From Microbacterium sp. Yaish 1 (lineage in GTDB: Bacteria; Actinomycetota; Actinomycetes; Actinomycetales; Microbacteriaceae): a stretch of DNA of 64,000 nucleotides. Below are positions 39,888 through 48,528 of the stretch, piece by piece. The translations under genes were made by a program, and so were the position numbers. The stretch spans positions 1,485,593-1,549,592 of the forward strand of contig NZ_NPMR01000001.1 in assembly GCF_002245215.1 (NCBI RefSeq). Reading direction: 5' to 3'. Positions within the stretch are counted from its first letter, which is position 1. Every line of letters begins with the position of its first letter. The notes under the pieces are model-generated. The model saw nothing but the letters and a program-made list of their open reading frames with translations, had not been told where the DNA came from and did no database searches.

Positions 39888-39922
39888 GGCATCACCCTAG
39901 TTCTCCGCGTGCCCTGGAGAGC

Positions 39923-40531
39923 TCATCGCGCGAGGCCGTCCAGCGCCGCGTTCAGCTCGACGACGTTCACCCGCGGCTCGCCCAGGAACCCGAGGTCGCG
40001 GCCGGCCGTGTGCTCCGCGACGAGGTCGCGCACCTCGGCATCCGACAGTCCGCGCTCCGACGCGACGCGGGCGACCTGCAGCTCGGCGTACTCCAGCGAG
40101 ATGTGCGGGTCGAGGCCCGACGCCGAGGCGCTGACGGCATCCGCGGGCACATCCGAGACGTCGACGCCCTCGCGGTCGGCGATCGCCGTGCGCCGCTCCT
40201 CGATGGCTGCGACGAGGTCGGCGTTGTTCGGACCGAGGTTCGAGCCGCTCGAGGCGGCCGCGTCGTAGCCATCGCCGGCCGCCGAGGGGCGCGACTGGAA
40301 GTACTGCGGCAGGGCTTCGCCGTCGGCATCGGTGAACGACTGGCCGATCAGCGACGAGCCGACGACCTGGCCCTCCGCATCACGCAGCAGTGATCCGTTC
40401 GCCTGCGCCGGCAGCGCGAGACCGACGAGCGAGATGAGCAGGGTGTAGCCGACCCCGAGGACGAGGGTGAGAACGACCATCGCGCGGACGGCGACGGCGG
40501 AGGTGCGCAGTGAGGCGCGAGCGGTGGACAT
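39923..40531 (-). CDS. kdpC: Potassium-transporting ATPase subunit KdpC
   Basis: A 202-residue single-span subunit of the Kdp K+ pump, helping KdpA/KdpB. One helix near residues 16-42 ([20 protein letters not shown]) is followed by the periplasmic domain with [33 protein letters not shown] and [17 protein letters not shown], all hallmark KdpC blocks. It starts 21 bp after kdpB. Confidence 0.95.
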   Translation of the reverse strand: MSTARASLRTSAVAVRAMVVLTLVLGVGYTLLISLVGLALPAQANGSLLRDAEGQVVGSSLIGQSFTDADGEALPQYFQSRPSAAGDGYDAAASSGSNLGPNNADLVAAIEERRTAIADREGVDVSDVPADAVSASASGLDPHISLEYAELQVARVASERGLSDAEVRDLVAEHTAGRDLGFLGEPRVNVVELNAALDGLAR

Positions 40532-40552
40532 GACAGGTCTCCAGGAGGGGGC

Positions 40553-42733
40553 TCAGAAGCCCGGGATGAGGCTGACGACGAGGTCGATCAGCTTGATGCC
40601 GACGAACGGGGCGATGACGCCGCCGAGCCCGTACACGACGAGGTTGCGGCTGAGGATCGACGAGGCGCTCGCCGCGCGGTATCTCACGCCGCGCAGCGCG
40701 AGCGGGATGAGCACGATGATGACGATCGCGTTGAACACGATCGCGCTCGTGACGGCGGATGCCGGGGACGACAGCTGCATGATGTTCAGCGCCGCGAGCC
40801 CCGGGAACACCCCCATGAACATCGCGGGGATGATCGCGAAGTACTTGGCGATGTCGTTCGCGAGCGAGAACGTCGTGAGGGCGCCGCGCGTGATGAGCAG
40901 CTGCTTGCCGATGCGGACGATGTCGATGAGCTTGGTCGGATCCGAGTCGAGGTCGACCATGTTGCCGGCCTCCTTCGCCGCCGACGTGCCCGTGTTCATC
41001 GCGACACCGACGTCGGCCTGCGCGAGGGCGGGGGCGTCGTTGGTGCCGTCACCGGTCATCGCGACGAGGTGACCGCCCTCCTGCTCCTTGCGGATCAGGG
41101 CGAGCTTGTCTTCGGGCGTGGCCTCGGCGAGGAAGTCGTCGACACCCGCCTCTTTCGCGATCGCGGCGGCGGTCAGCGGGTTGTCGCCCGTGATCATGAC
41201 GGTGCGGATGCCCATCGAGCGCAGCTCGTCGAAGCGTTCGCGCAGGCCGTCCTTGACGACATCCTTCAGGTGGATGACGCCCAGCAGCGTCCCCGCGCCT
41301 TGCGGGTCGAGGGTCGCGACGGCGAGCGGCGTGCCGCCGGACTGCGCGATCGCGTCGGCGTGGTGCAGCAGCTCGGCGCGGGCCTCGGCCGAGACCGGCC
41401 GCGCCGAGGCGTCGAGCCAGGCGAGCACCGACCCCGACGCGCCCTTGCGCACCTGCGTGCCACCCGGCAGGTCGACGCCGCTCATGCGGGTCTGCGCCGT
41501 GAAGGCGACCGCCACGGCGTCGCGCGGCAGCTCGGCCACGACGTGCTGCGAGGCGGCGAGTTCGACGACCGAGGTGCCTTCGGGCGTCGGGTCGGACAGC
41601 GACGACAGGGATGCCGCGCGGGCGAGCTCCGCACCGTCGACGCCGGTCATCGCGACGAACTCCGACGCGCGGCGGTTGCCGTAGGTGATCGTGCCGGTCT
41701 TGTCGAGCAGCAGGGTCGTCACGTCGCCCGCTGCCTCGACGGCGCGGCCCGACATCGCCAGGACGTTCCGCTGCACGAGCCGGTCCATGCCCGCGATGCC
41801 GATCGCCGACAGCAGGGCGCCGATCGTGGTCGGGATCAGGCAGACCAGCAGCGCGACGAGCACCGGGATGCTGACGGGCGAGGCGCTGTACGACGCGATG
41901 GGGTTCATCGCCAGCACGACCACGACGAAGACGATCGACAGGCTCGCCAGCAGGATGTTGAGGGCGATCTCGTTCGGCGTCCGCTGCCGCGCGGCGCCCT
42001 CGACGAGGGCGATCATCCGGTCGACGAAGGTCTCGCCGGGCTTCGAGGTGATCTTCACGACGATGCGGTCCGACAGCACGCGCGTGCCGCCCGTGACGGC
42101 GCTGCGGTCGCCGCCCGACTCGCGCACGACGGGAGCGGACTCGCCCGTGATGGCCGACTCGTCGACCGTCGCGATGCCGTGCACGATGTCGCCGTCGCCG
42201 GGGATCAGCTCGCCGGCCTCGACCAGCACGACATCCCCGAGCCGGAGGTCGGCCGAGGGCACATCCTCGGTCGCGGCGCCGCGGGCCGCGGCATCCGTCC
42301 GCTCGTCGTACGAGACGACCCGCCGGGCGGTCGTCGTGGTGCGGGTCTTGCGCAGCGCCTGGGCCTGCGCCTTGCCGCGGCCCTCGGCGACCGACTCCGC
42401 CACGTTCGCGAAGAACACGGTGAGCCACAGCCAGATCGCGATGCCCCAGGTGAACCCCGCCGGGACGGCCGTGCCGCCCGAGGTCTCGGGACCGCCGAGG
42501 AACGGCTCCGCGATCGCGATCGCCGTCGTCAGGGCCGCGCCGACCCAGACGAGGAACATGACGGGGTTCCGCCACTGCGCCGCGGGGTTGAGCTTGCGGA
42601 GGGCGCCGGGGAGGGCGGCGCCGACCTGCTCGAGGCTGAAGGCGCCGCGGCGGCGGGTCGCCGCGGTGGTGGCGTCCGGGTCCGCGGCGGACGGGCCGGA
42701 TGAGGGCCGGGTTTCGGTCAGAGGGGCAGACAT
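40553..42733 (-). CDS. kdpB: Potassium-transporting P-type ATPase subunit KdpB
   Basis: A 726-residue P-type ATPase that powers potassium uptake with KdpA. The phosphorylation motif [11 protein letters not shown] lies near residue 330, TGES-type ITGESAPV near 185, [14 protein letters not shown] near 555, and helices surround these. The N-terminus to about residue 60 is a polar, Pro/Ala-rich tail longer than in enteric homologues. ATG 42733 shares one base with the kdpA stop (TGATG). The C-terminal [17 protein letters not shown] segment is intact ([10 protein letters not shown]). Confidence 0.95.
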   Translation of the reverse strand: MSAPLTETRPSSGPSAADPDATTAATRRRGAFSLEQVGAALPGALRKLNPAAQWRNPVMFLVWVGAALTTAIAIAEPFLGGPETSGGTAVPAGFTWGIAIWLWLTVFFANVAESVAEGRGKAQAQALRKTRTTTTARRVVSYDERTDAAARGAATEDVPSADLRLGDVVLVEAGELIPGDGDIVHGIATVDESAITGESAPVVRESGGDRSAVTGGTRVLSDRIVVKITSKPGETFVDRMIALVEGAARQRTPNEIALNILLASLSIVFVVVVLAMNPIASYSASPVSIPVLVALLVCLIPTTIGALLSAIGIAGMDRLVQRNVLAMSGRAVEAAGDVTTLLLDKTGTITYGNRRASEFVAMTGVDGAELARAASLSSLSDPTPEGTSVVELAASQHVVAELPRDAVAVAFTAQTRMSGVDLPGGTQVRKGASGSVLAWLDASARPVSAEARAELLHHADAIAQSGGTPLAVATLDPQGAGTLLGVIHLKDVVKDGLRERFDELRSMGIRTVMITGDNPLTAAAIAKEAGVDDFLAEATPEDKLALIRKEQEGGHLVAMTGDGTNDAPALAQADVGVAMNTGTSAAKEAGNMVDLDSDPTKLIDIVRIGKQLLITRGALTTFSLANDIAKYFAIIPAMFMGVFPGLAALNIMQLSSPASAVTSAIVFNAIVIIVLIPLALRGVRYRAASASSILSRNLVVYGLGGVIAPFVGIKLIDLVVSLIPGF

Positions 42734-44415
42734 CAGGAGAGTCCTTCGGCGAGGGGGCCCAGGGTGAGGACCGGGAAGTAGGTGAGCGCGGTGATGATGA
42801 CGACGACGCCGGCGAGCAGGCCCGCGAACTGCGGACGATGCGTCGGGAGCGTGCCGGCGCTCGAGGGCACGGTGTCTTGAGCGGCGAGCGACCCGGCGAG
42901 GGCGAGGACGAGCACGATCGGGATGAACCGGCCGAGCAGCATCGCGACGCCGAGCGCCGTGTTGAGCCACGGGGTGTTGGCGGTGAGACCGGCGAAGGCC
43001 GAGCCGTTGTTGTTCGCCGCGGAGGTGAACGCGTAGAGGACTTCGCTGAGGCCGTGCACGCCCGGGTTCCAGATCGAGGTGCTCTCGACGTCGGCGCGGA
43101 CGGCCGGGATCGCGAAGCTCAGCGCGGTGCCGGCGAGCACGAGCGCCGGCGTCACGAGGATGTACAGGCTCGCGAGCTTGATCTCGCGCGGCCCGATCTT
43201 CTTGCCGAGGTATTCGGGCGTGCGCCCGATCAGCAGACCGCCGACGAACACCGCGAGGATCGCGAGCACCAGCATCCCGTACAGCCCTGAGCCGACGCCG
43301 CCGGGCGCGATCTCGCCGAGCATCATGTTGAGCATCGGCATCATGCCGCCGAGGGGCGTGAAGCTGTCGTGCATCGCGTTGACCGCGCCGGTCGAGGTGA
43401 GCGTCGCCGCGCCGCCGAACAGCGCCGACGCGGCGACGCCGAACCGGGTCTCCTTGCCCTCCATCGCGGCGCCGGCGAGCTGCGTCGCCGTGCCGCCGCC
43501 GGACGCCTCGGCCCACGAGCCGAGGGCGATCGACGTGAGGAGGATCCCGCCCATGACCGCGACGATCGCGTAGCCCTGGCGGTCGTCGCCGACGATGCGG
43601 CCGAAGGCGCGCGGCATGGCGAACGGGATGACGAGGAGCAGCAGGATCTCGAACAGGTTCGTCCACGGCGCCGGGTTCTCGAACGGGTGCGCGGAGTTCG
43701 CGTTGAAGAACCCGCCGCCGTTCGTGCCGAGCAGCTTGATGGCTTCCTGGCTGGCGACCGGTCCGCCGGGGATCGACTGCGCCCCGCCGGCGATCGTCTG
43801 CACGTCGGTGAAGCCCGCGAAGTTCTGGATCACGCCGCCCGCGAGCAGCACCACGGCCGCCACGATCGCCATCGGCAGGAGGATGCGGCCGAGCCCGCGC
43901 ACGAGGTCGACCCAGAAGTTGCCGATCGTGCCGGAGCGGCGATAGGCGAACCCGCGCACGAGGGCGATGGCGACGGCCATGCCCACCGCGGCCGAGACGA
44001 AGTTCTGCACGGCCAGGCCCGCGAACTGCACGGTGTAGCCGAGCGTCGTATCGGGCGAGTACGACTGCCAGTTCGTGTTCGTGACGAACGAGACGGCGGT
44101 GTTGAACGACAGGTGCTCGCTCGGCGCGGGAAGACCGAGGCTGAAGGGGAGGAGCGGCTGGAGGCGCTGCAGCCCGTAGACGATCACGACGCCGACGAGC
44201 GAGAACAGAAGCACGCCCCGGGCGTATGCCTGCCAGGTCTGTTCGGCGCGCGGGTCGACCCCGATCAGGCGGTACACGCCCCGCTCGACGGCGAGGTCGC
44301 GCGGCGAGGTGTAGACGCGGGCGATGTAGTCGCCGACCGGCCGGTACAGCAGGACGAGGATGAGGACGAGGGTCGCGATCTGCAGCGACGCGAACCCGAT
44401 CTGCGCGGCATCCAC
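42733..44415 (-). CDS. kdpA: Potassium-transporting ATPase subunit KdpA
   Basis: A 560-residue potassium channel-like subunit. The four selectivity-type loops are recognisable: [14 protein letters not shown] near residue 110, [19 protein letters not shown] near 225, and later [19 protein letters not shown] near 345 and [18 protein letters not shown] near 460. Helices are as expected. GTG 44415 starts one base after the kdpF stop, showing tight coupling. Confidence 0.96.
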   Translation of the reverse strand: MDAAQIGFASLQIATLVLILVLLYRPVGDYIARVYTSPRDLAVERGVYRLIGVDPRAEQTWQAYARGVLLFSLVGVVIVYGLQRLQPLLPFSLGLPAPSEHLSFNTAVSFVTNTNWQSYSPDTTLGYTVQFAGLAVQNFVSAAVGMAVAIALVRGFAYRRSGTIGNFWVDLVRGLGRILLPMAIVAAVVLLAGGVIQNFAGFTDVQTIAGGAQSIPGGPVASQEAIKLLGTNGGGFFNANSAHPFENPAPWTNLFEILLLLVIPFAMPRAFGRIVGDDRQGYAIVAVMGGILLTSIALGSWAEASGGGTATQLAGAAMEGKETRFGVAASALFGGAATLTSTGAVNAMHDSFTPLGGMMPMLNMMLGEIAPGGVGSGLYGMLVLAILAVFVGGLLIGRTPEYLGKKIGPREIKLASLYILVTPALVLAGTALSFAIPAVRADVESTSIWNPGVHGLSEVLYAFTSAANNNGSAFAGLTANTPWLNTALGVAMLLGRFIPIVLVLALAGSLAAQDTVPSSAGTLPTHRPQFAGLLAGVVVIITALTYFPVLTLGPLAEGLS

Positions 44416-44416
44416 G

Positions 44417-44503
44417 TCAGAACCGTTCGGGCCGCACGAGGGCGACGACGAGGTAGACGATGGCGGCGACGGCCAGCACCGCCGCGAGGAGCGAGAAGAC
44501 CAT
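44417..44503 (-). CDS. kdpF: KdpF small stabilising subunit
   Basis: A 28-residue peptide, too short for ordinary gene calling: [20 protein letters not shown] then ALVRPERF. The single helix with a C-terminal RPERF tail matches the KdpF pattern (family peptides are 25-30 residues, ending in R-P-E-x-F or similar). It stabilises the KdpABC complex in enteric bacteria. Its stop is 1 bp before kdpA and its ATG overlaps the previous mini-ORF's stop (TGATG). Confidence 0.9.
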   Translation of the reverse strand: MVFSLLAAVLAVAAIVYLVVALVRPERF

Positions 44504-44586
44504 CACAGCTTCTCGACCCCCCGGGCGATGAGGCCGGCGAGGGCGAAGAGCGCGAGGATCGCGGCGAGATAGATGAGGTCGAGCAC
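44503..44586 (-). CDS. Candidate mini-ORF at the head of the kdp operon
   Basis: A 27-residue frame, GTG-initiated: it translates to a single hydrophobic helix (LDLIYLAAILALFALAGLIA) and a RGVEKL tail. Its stop overlaps the kdpF ATG, so it would be coupled. Short helices of this kind ahead of kdpF have been seen in other Kdp operons as unnamed ORFs. The start has no clear Shine-Dalgarno, so existence is likely but not certain. Confidence 0.5.
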   Translation of the reverse strand: MLDLIYLAAILALFALAGLIARGVEKL

Positions 44587-44627
44587 GAGACCCGATGCAA
44601 CACCCCGTCGGATGCCGCGACCGCGGT

Positions 44628-44678
44628 CCTCACGGAATCCATACGGCCTCGCGCCCGCTCCTCACGCCGCCCTCACGG
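44628..44678 (-). promoter_or_regulatory. Direct repeats upstream of kdp, candidate KdpE sites
   Basis: Three copies of CCTCACG(G/C) (44628-44635, 44660-44667, 44671-44678), read CCGTGAGG on the operon strand, lie 42-92 bp before the first start. Copies two and three are 11 bp apart and copy one is 32 bp away, about three turns, the geometry expected for OmpR-class regulators. No experimentally known motif is matched. Confidence 0.45.
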
Positions 44679-44687
44679 TTCGATGGC

Positions 44688-44770
44688 GATACATCCGTCG
44701 GACGGGCGGTGCTGGTGTCGCCTCGTACCTGCGCAAAGACGACACCAGCACCACCGGTCCTGCAGATGTA
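44688..44770. repeat. Repeat family A, copy 2 (inverted repeat after a gene)
   Basis: Arms 44690-44720 and 44740-44770 pair over 31 bp with 6 mismatches around a 19-base loop, sharing core GGTGCTGGTG, GTCGGA and the CCTGCAG block with the copy at 24373-24457. It lies 39 bp after the acidic-protein gene (minus strand) and ahead of the kdp promoter, as for a terminator. Confidence 0.78.
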
Positions 44771-44809
44771 GCGCAAGCCCGGGCCTCCCGGCCGGATCAG
44801 GCGGCGGGG

Positions 44810-45025
44810 TCAGGGGGCGAGCGGCGGCATCTCGTCGTCGATGACCCCGATGCCGACGGCGTGGTGGCTCGGCTCCTCGTCCTTCTGTTCGGGGGCCTTG
44901 GGCTCTTCGCCCGGCTCCTTCGCGACGCTGGGCTCTTCGAGCTCCTCCGTCGAGGGGTTCTCGTCGGGGGCGTGCTGGGCGCCCTCGTCGGCGTGCTCGG
45001 CCTCGTTGTCGTGGTGATCGGTCAT
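44810..45025 (-). CDS. Small acidic protein, uncharacterised
   Basis: A 71-residue polar protein: MTDHHDNEAEHADEGAQ, a Glu/Pro-rich middle (EELEEPSVAKEPGEEPKAP) and a His-containing end (SHHAVGIGVIDDEMPPLAP). No hydrophobic segment or known domain is visible; it is predicted disordered. The ATG at 45025 follows AAGGGAG by 7 bp, a good ribosome site, which supports it. Acidic, His-rich composition could bind cations; this is speculation. Confidence 0.65.
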   Translation of the reverse strand: MTDHHDNEAEHADEGAQHAPDENPSTEELEEPSVAKEPGEEPKAPEQKDEEPSHHAVGIGVIDDEMPPLAP

Positions 45026-45098
45026 GTCGTACTCCCTTCCACTTCCAGCGTGCGCCGATCCGGCCGCCGATGTCACCGGCTTGACGTAGGGTCGCGGG

Positions 45099-45434
45099 AT
45101 GGACCCGGAAGCGCGGCTGCACGAGCGCAAACGCGAGCTCACCGTGCAGCTCGACCGGCTGGATGCCGACGACGACAGCCTTCGTCACGACCGCGCCGAC
45201 GCCACCGCCGACGACGAGCACGACCCCGAGGGGTCGACGCTGTCGGGGGAGTGGCAGCGGGTCGAGGCGCTGCGCCGCGCGGCGCGGGCCGAGCTCGCCG
45301 AGGTCGAGGCCTCCCTCGCCCGCGTCGCCGCGGGCACCTATGGCGTGTGCGCGAGCTGCGGCCGCGACATCCCGGTCGAGCGCCTCGAGGTGCGCCCCCA
45401 CGCGACGATGTGCGTCACCTGCGCTTCGCGCTAG
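45099..45434 (+). CDS. DksA/TraR-type zinc-finger protein
   Basis: A 111-residue protein. An N-terminal coiled-coil-like region (VQLDRLDADDDSLRHDR, VEALRRAARAELAEVEASLARV) is followed by a C4 zinc finger CASCGRDIPVERLEVRP...CVTC, residues about 83-110. The family binds the RNA polymerase secondary channel in E. coli (DksA), but actinobacterial versions are mostly uncharacterised. The ATG at 45099 has TAGGGT 6 bp upstream and no Shine-Dalgarno, so it is probably leaderless. Confidence 0.83.
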   Translation: MDPEARLHERKRELTVQLDRLDADDDSLRHDRADATADDEHDPEGSTLSGEWQRVEALRRAARAELAEVEASLARVAAGTYGVCASCGRDIPVERLEVRPHATMCVTCASR

Positions 45435-45561
45435 CCACGCCCGTAGCTGTCCACGCCGCCCGCGTCCGGCCGAACGTCGGCGAATCGCGCGAGATTCGGG
45501 CGGATGCGGCATCCCGGTCCGAGTTTCGCGCCGATCTCCGAAATTCGTTCCGCCGCGGGTG

Positions 45562-45608
45562 TTGACACCGACCACCCCGAGCCCTAACGTACAACCAAAT
45601 GGTTGCAC
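45562..45608 (+). promoter_or_regulatory. Leaderless promoter with operator overlapping the ArsR start codon
   Basis: TTGACA (45562-45567), a 17-bp spacer and TAACGT (45585-45590) form a near-consensus promoter, and the ATG at 45599 lies at the expected transcription start. GTACAACCA-AA-TGGTTGCAC (45589-45608), 9-bp arms with one mismatch, spans the start codon, so the encoded ArsR-type protein can repress its own operon. Confidence 0.8.
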
Positions 45609-45964
45609 GAAACGAACCCCGGGCGAGCGAGCGGAGCGAGCTGAGCGATGACGACATCGACCGCCTCTTCCACGCGCTCGCGACGGCGACGCGTCGCGAC
45701 ATCCTCCGCCGCACGATCGAGCACGAGCAGTCGGTGTCGGCGCTCGCGGCCGACTACGACATGTCGTTCGCCGCGGTGCAGAAGCACGTCGGCGTCCTCG
45801 AGACGGCCGGCCTCATCGTCAAGCGGGCCGAGGGGCGCGAGCGCCTCGTCCGCGCCGATCCGGCCATGATCGCCCGCGCGCGGGCCCTGCTCGCCCGCTA
45901 CGAAGACCTCTGGCGTGCCCGCGTCGACCGGCTCGACGCCCTGCTCGCCGAGCCCGAAGACTGA
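45599..45964 (+). CDS. ArsR-family winged-helix regulator
   Basis: A 121-residue repressor, winged-helix residues about 20-95: LFHALATATRRDILRRTI, SVSALAADYDMSFAAVQKHVGVLETAGLI. There is no Cys-rich metal site, so it probably belongs to the class that regulates adjacent SRPBCC genes rather than metals. The downstream gene encodes two SRPBCC domains, the well-known pairing. Its own start codon sits inside a palindromic operator, consistent with autorepression. No Shine-Dalgarno. Confidence 0.88.
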   Translation: MVARNEPRASERSELSDDDIDRLFHALATATRRDILRRTIEHEQSVSALAADYDMSFAAVQKHVGVLETAGLIVKRAEGRERLVRADPAMIARARALLARYEDLWRARVDRLDALLAEPED

Positions 45965-46019
45965 CACCCGCAGGCCCGCACACCCACCCACGCGCACCAT
46001 CCGTTCGAAGGAGAATCCG

Positions 46020-46997
46020 ATGCCCGTCACCGACATCACCACCGATGCCGAGAACCTCACGATGACGCTCGTGGCGGATGTCGCCGCGCCCGTCGACCGC
46101 CTCTGGCGCGCGTTCACGCAGCCTGCACAGCTCGAGCGCTTCTGGGGTCCTCCCGGCTGGCCCGCGACCTTCACGCGGTTCGACTTCACCCCGGGCGGAC
46201 GAGCGCAGTACGCCATGTCGAGCCCGCAGGGCGAGAAGTCGCGCGGCACCTGGGAGTTCATCGCGATCGACGAGGGCCGCAGCTTCGAGGTGCTCGACGC
46301 GTTCGCCGACGAGAACGGCGAGCCGATGGAGCAGTTCCCCGCAATGCGCATGGTGTTCTCGTTCGAGACGACCGACGCCGGCTCGCGCCTGACGAACGTC
46401 ACCTACTTCACCTCGGCCGAGGGGCTCGAGCAGGTCATCGCGATGGGCGCCATCGAGGGCTCGCGCCTCGCCATGGGCCAGCTCGACGCGGTCGTGCAGG
46501 ACCTCCGTGCCTACGCGCAGGGGCAGGGCACGCGCGTCGAACTGCTCGACGACACGCACGTGCGCATCACCCGGTTCATCGACGGTCCGCGCGAGCTCGT
46601 CTGGCGCGCGCACCACGAGACCGAGCTGCTGAAGAAGTGGATGCTGGGTCCCGACGGCTGGACCATGACGGTCGCCGAGCCCGCCACCGAGGTCGGCGGG
46701 ACGTTCCGGTACGCGTGGGAGCAGGAGGGCGCTCCCGAGACGGCGTTCGGTTTCGAGGGTGAACTGCTGCAGCTCGACGCGCCGCGCCGCGAGGTCACGA
46801 CCGAGCGGATGTCGGGAGTCGAGGGGCCCGGCACCGTCAACGACCTGCAGCTGTACGAGGAAGACGGCGCGACCCTGCTCACGCTCCTCGTCGAGTATCC
46901 CGACAAGGAGACGCGCGACACGGTCCTCGCCACCGGCATGGCCGACGGCATGGAAGACTCCTACGCCCGCCTCGAGGCGGAGGTGCTGTCAAAATGA
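46020..46997 (+). CDS. Tandem SRPBCC (AHSA1-like) protein
   Basis: A 325-residue protein with two AHSA1-type START-like domains. Domain one, residues about 8-160, has DRLWRAFTQPAQLERFWGPPGW; domain two, about 170-325, has ELVWRAHHETELLKKWMLGPDGW. Each forms a hydrophobic cavity for small ligands. The genes are normally separate; here they are fused. It follows the ArsR gene by 55 bp with a GGAGAA ribosome site and is presumably repressed by it. The ligand is unknown. Confidence 0.86.
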   Translation: MPVTDITTDAENLTMTLVADVAAPVDRLWRAFTQPAQLERFWGPPGWPATFTRFDFTPGGRAQYAMSSPQGEKSRGTWEFIAIDEGRSFEVLDAFADENGEPMEQFPAMRMVFSFETTDAGSRLTNVTYFTSAEGLEQVIAMGAIEGSRLAMGQLDAVVQDLRAYAQGQGTRVELLDDTHVRITRFIDGPRELVWRAHHETELLKKWMLGPDGWTMTVAEPATEVGGTFRYAWEQEGAPETAFGFEGELLQLDAPRREVTTERMSGVEGPGTVNDLQLYEEDGATLLTLLVEYPDKETRDTVLATGMADGMEDSYARLEAEVLSK

Positions 46998-47001
46998 TGG
47001 G

Positions 47002-48036
47002 GTGACCGAACCCGTGATCGCCCTGCAGAATCATCCCGGCGACGTGGAGTTCCCCGTCCGCCCTCGGCGGCGGTACACGCGGATGCTGGACGCGCGGCGC
47101 AAGGCCGACCCGAAGGCCATGCGCAAGCGGGCCCTCCCCGTGACGGCGATCGCGGTGCCGATCGGCATCCTGGGCTTCGTGCTGTCGTACGTGTGGGTGG
47201 GCAGCGAGGATTTCGGGAACAACCTGTTCGGTCTCTTCCTCGGGATGTGCGCGGGCCTGCTCGTCGCGTCGATCGTCCTCGCGGTGCGCGACGCCCGCGC
47301 TCCGCGCAACGCGCAGCGGCAGTATCTCGCGCTCGCCGCGCGGAGTCCGCTCACGCCGCGGCAGCAGCAGATCCTCGCGCTCGACGCCGCCAGTGACTTC
47401 TCGATGCGCGGGTGGAACTCGTCGCTCGCCTTCACACCGACCTTCGCGGAGCTGCCGCAGGACCTGCGTGCCAAGCACCGTGACGGCGCCGATGGATCGC
47501 CGTGGTTCGCGATGCCGCTGCCCGGCATGCAGCAGCTCCGCGCTGCGCTCGACGAGCAGTTCAAGATCGTGTCGCGCTCCGACGCCGAGCTGCTGGTGGC
47601 CGACACGCTCGCCCGCGGCGTCCTCTCGACACGGTTCGCCGAGGTCGCGCGGAGCGATGCAGCCGAGCACATGATGTCGCGCATCGCGGCCCTCACCGAC
47701 CTGCCGGTCTTCGACATCCACGATCTCGCGCGTGGCGACGAGGAGCGTCCGCCCCGGCTGCTGCTGGCCGCCGACATCGAGCGCGCGATCGGCGGTGTCC
47801 GCTACGCCTACGTCGCCGGCTACCTGACCGCCGACGAGGCGTGGGCGCTGCTCGAGCCCCTCGCGACGCGCGCGTTCACCACGTACCGCGATCGCGACGA
47901 GTACTGGCGCGAGGTCGTCATCGCGACGGCGTTCCGCACGGACTCGCTCGAGTCGGTGCAGCGCCAGCGCGAGACGCTCGCGGAATTGCAGCGATCGGAC
48001 TGGCCCGCGGCATCCGTCGCCTGGCCCGCGGCCTGA
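47002..48036 (+). CDS. DUF1266-domain membrane protein
   Basis: A 344-residue protein. Residues about 45-95 hold two helices (LPVTAIAVPIGILGFVLSYV, GLFLGMCAGLLVASIVL); the cytoplasmic remainder ends with a DUF1266-like region whose hallmark is the YVAGYLTADEAWALLEPLA segment near residue 285. DUF1266 proteins of E. coli (YbeU/YbeR) are uncharacterised. GTG 47002 lies 4 bp after the SRPBCC gene stop, so it is likely in the ArsR-controlled operon. Function unknown. Confidence 0.72.
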   Translation: MTEPVIALQNHPGDVEFPVRPRRRYTRMLDARRKADPKAMRKRALPVTAIAVPIGILGFVLSYVWVGSEDFGNNLFGLFLGMCAGLLVASIVLAVRDARAPRNAQRQYLALAARSPLTPRQQQILALDAASDFSMRGWNSSLAFTPTFAELPQDLRAKHRDGADGSPWFAMPLPGMQQLRAALDEQFKIVSRSDAELLVADTLARGVLSTRFAEVARSDAAEHMMSRIAALTDLPVFDIHDLARGDEERPPRLLLAADIERAIGGVRYAYVAGYLTADEAWALLEPLATRAFTTYRDRDEYWREVVIATAFRTDSLESVQRQRETLAELQRSDWPAASVAWPAA

Positions 48037-48069
48037 CCGGCGCCCGGCTTGCCCGGACGCGGCGCGCGT

Positions 48070-48528
48070 TCAGGCCCGGCCGAGACCGTCTTCGAGGGCG
48101 ACCCAGGCGAGCATCGCGCACTTGACGCGCGCCGAGAACTTCGAGACGCCCGACAGGGCCGCGGCATCGCCGAACGTCTCCTCGTCGAGGGGGATGCTGC
48201 CCCGCGAGCGCAGCGCTTCGCGGAAGCGTTCGATGAGGGCGGCCGCGTCGGCCCGCGTCATCCCGGCGCCCTCAATCTCCTCCTCGACCAGCGCGGCGAG
48301 CATCGACGCCGAGGCCTGCGAGATCGAGCAGCCGGTGCCCTCCCACGAGACCTCGGTGATGCGGTCGCCGTCGACGGCGACGCGCAGCGTGATCTCGTCG
48401 CCGCAGACGGGGTTCTTCTGGTGCGAGTCGGCGTGCGCCGCGTCGCCGACGTCGTGGAGCGGGTTGCCGACCGGGTGCTTGGAGTGGTCGAGGATGAGCT
48501 CCTGGTACAGCGAGTCGAGCCCGGTCAT
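48070..48528 (-). CDS. sufU: SufU-type iron-sulfur assembly protein
   Basis: A 152-residue zinc-dependent sulfur-transfer partner of SufS. Cysteine ligands are present in VCGDEI (near residue 43), GTGCSISQASASML (near 67) and KCAMLAWVALEDGL (near 129), matching SufU/NifU-N. It receives sulfur from the cysteine desulfurase and passes it to the SUF scaffold. Its ATG overlaps the sufS stop (ATGA). SufBCD are not in the window, so the set is split in this genome. Confidence 0.94.
   Translation of the reverse strand: MTGLDSLYQELILDHSKHPVGNPLHDVGDAAHADSHQKNPVCGDEITLRVAVDGDRITEVSWEGTGCSISQASASMLAALVEEEIEGAGMTRADAAALIERFREALRSRGSIPLDEETFGDAAALSGVSKFSARVKCAMLAWVALEDGLGRA

Noticed and set aside
43369..44844. 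A 491-codon plus-strand frame opposite kdpA
   Set aside because: Composition is Arg/Glu/Asp-rich without family resemblance, and kdpA on the other strand is certain; it is a mirror of high-GC codon use.
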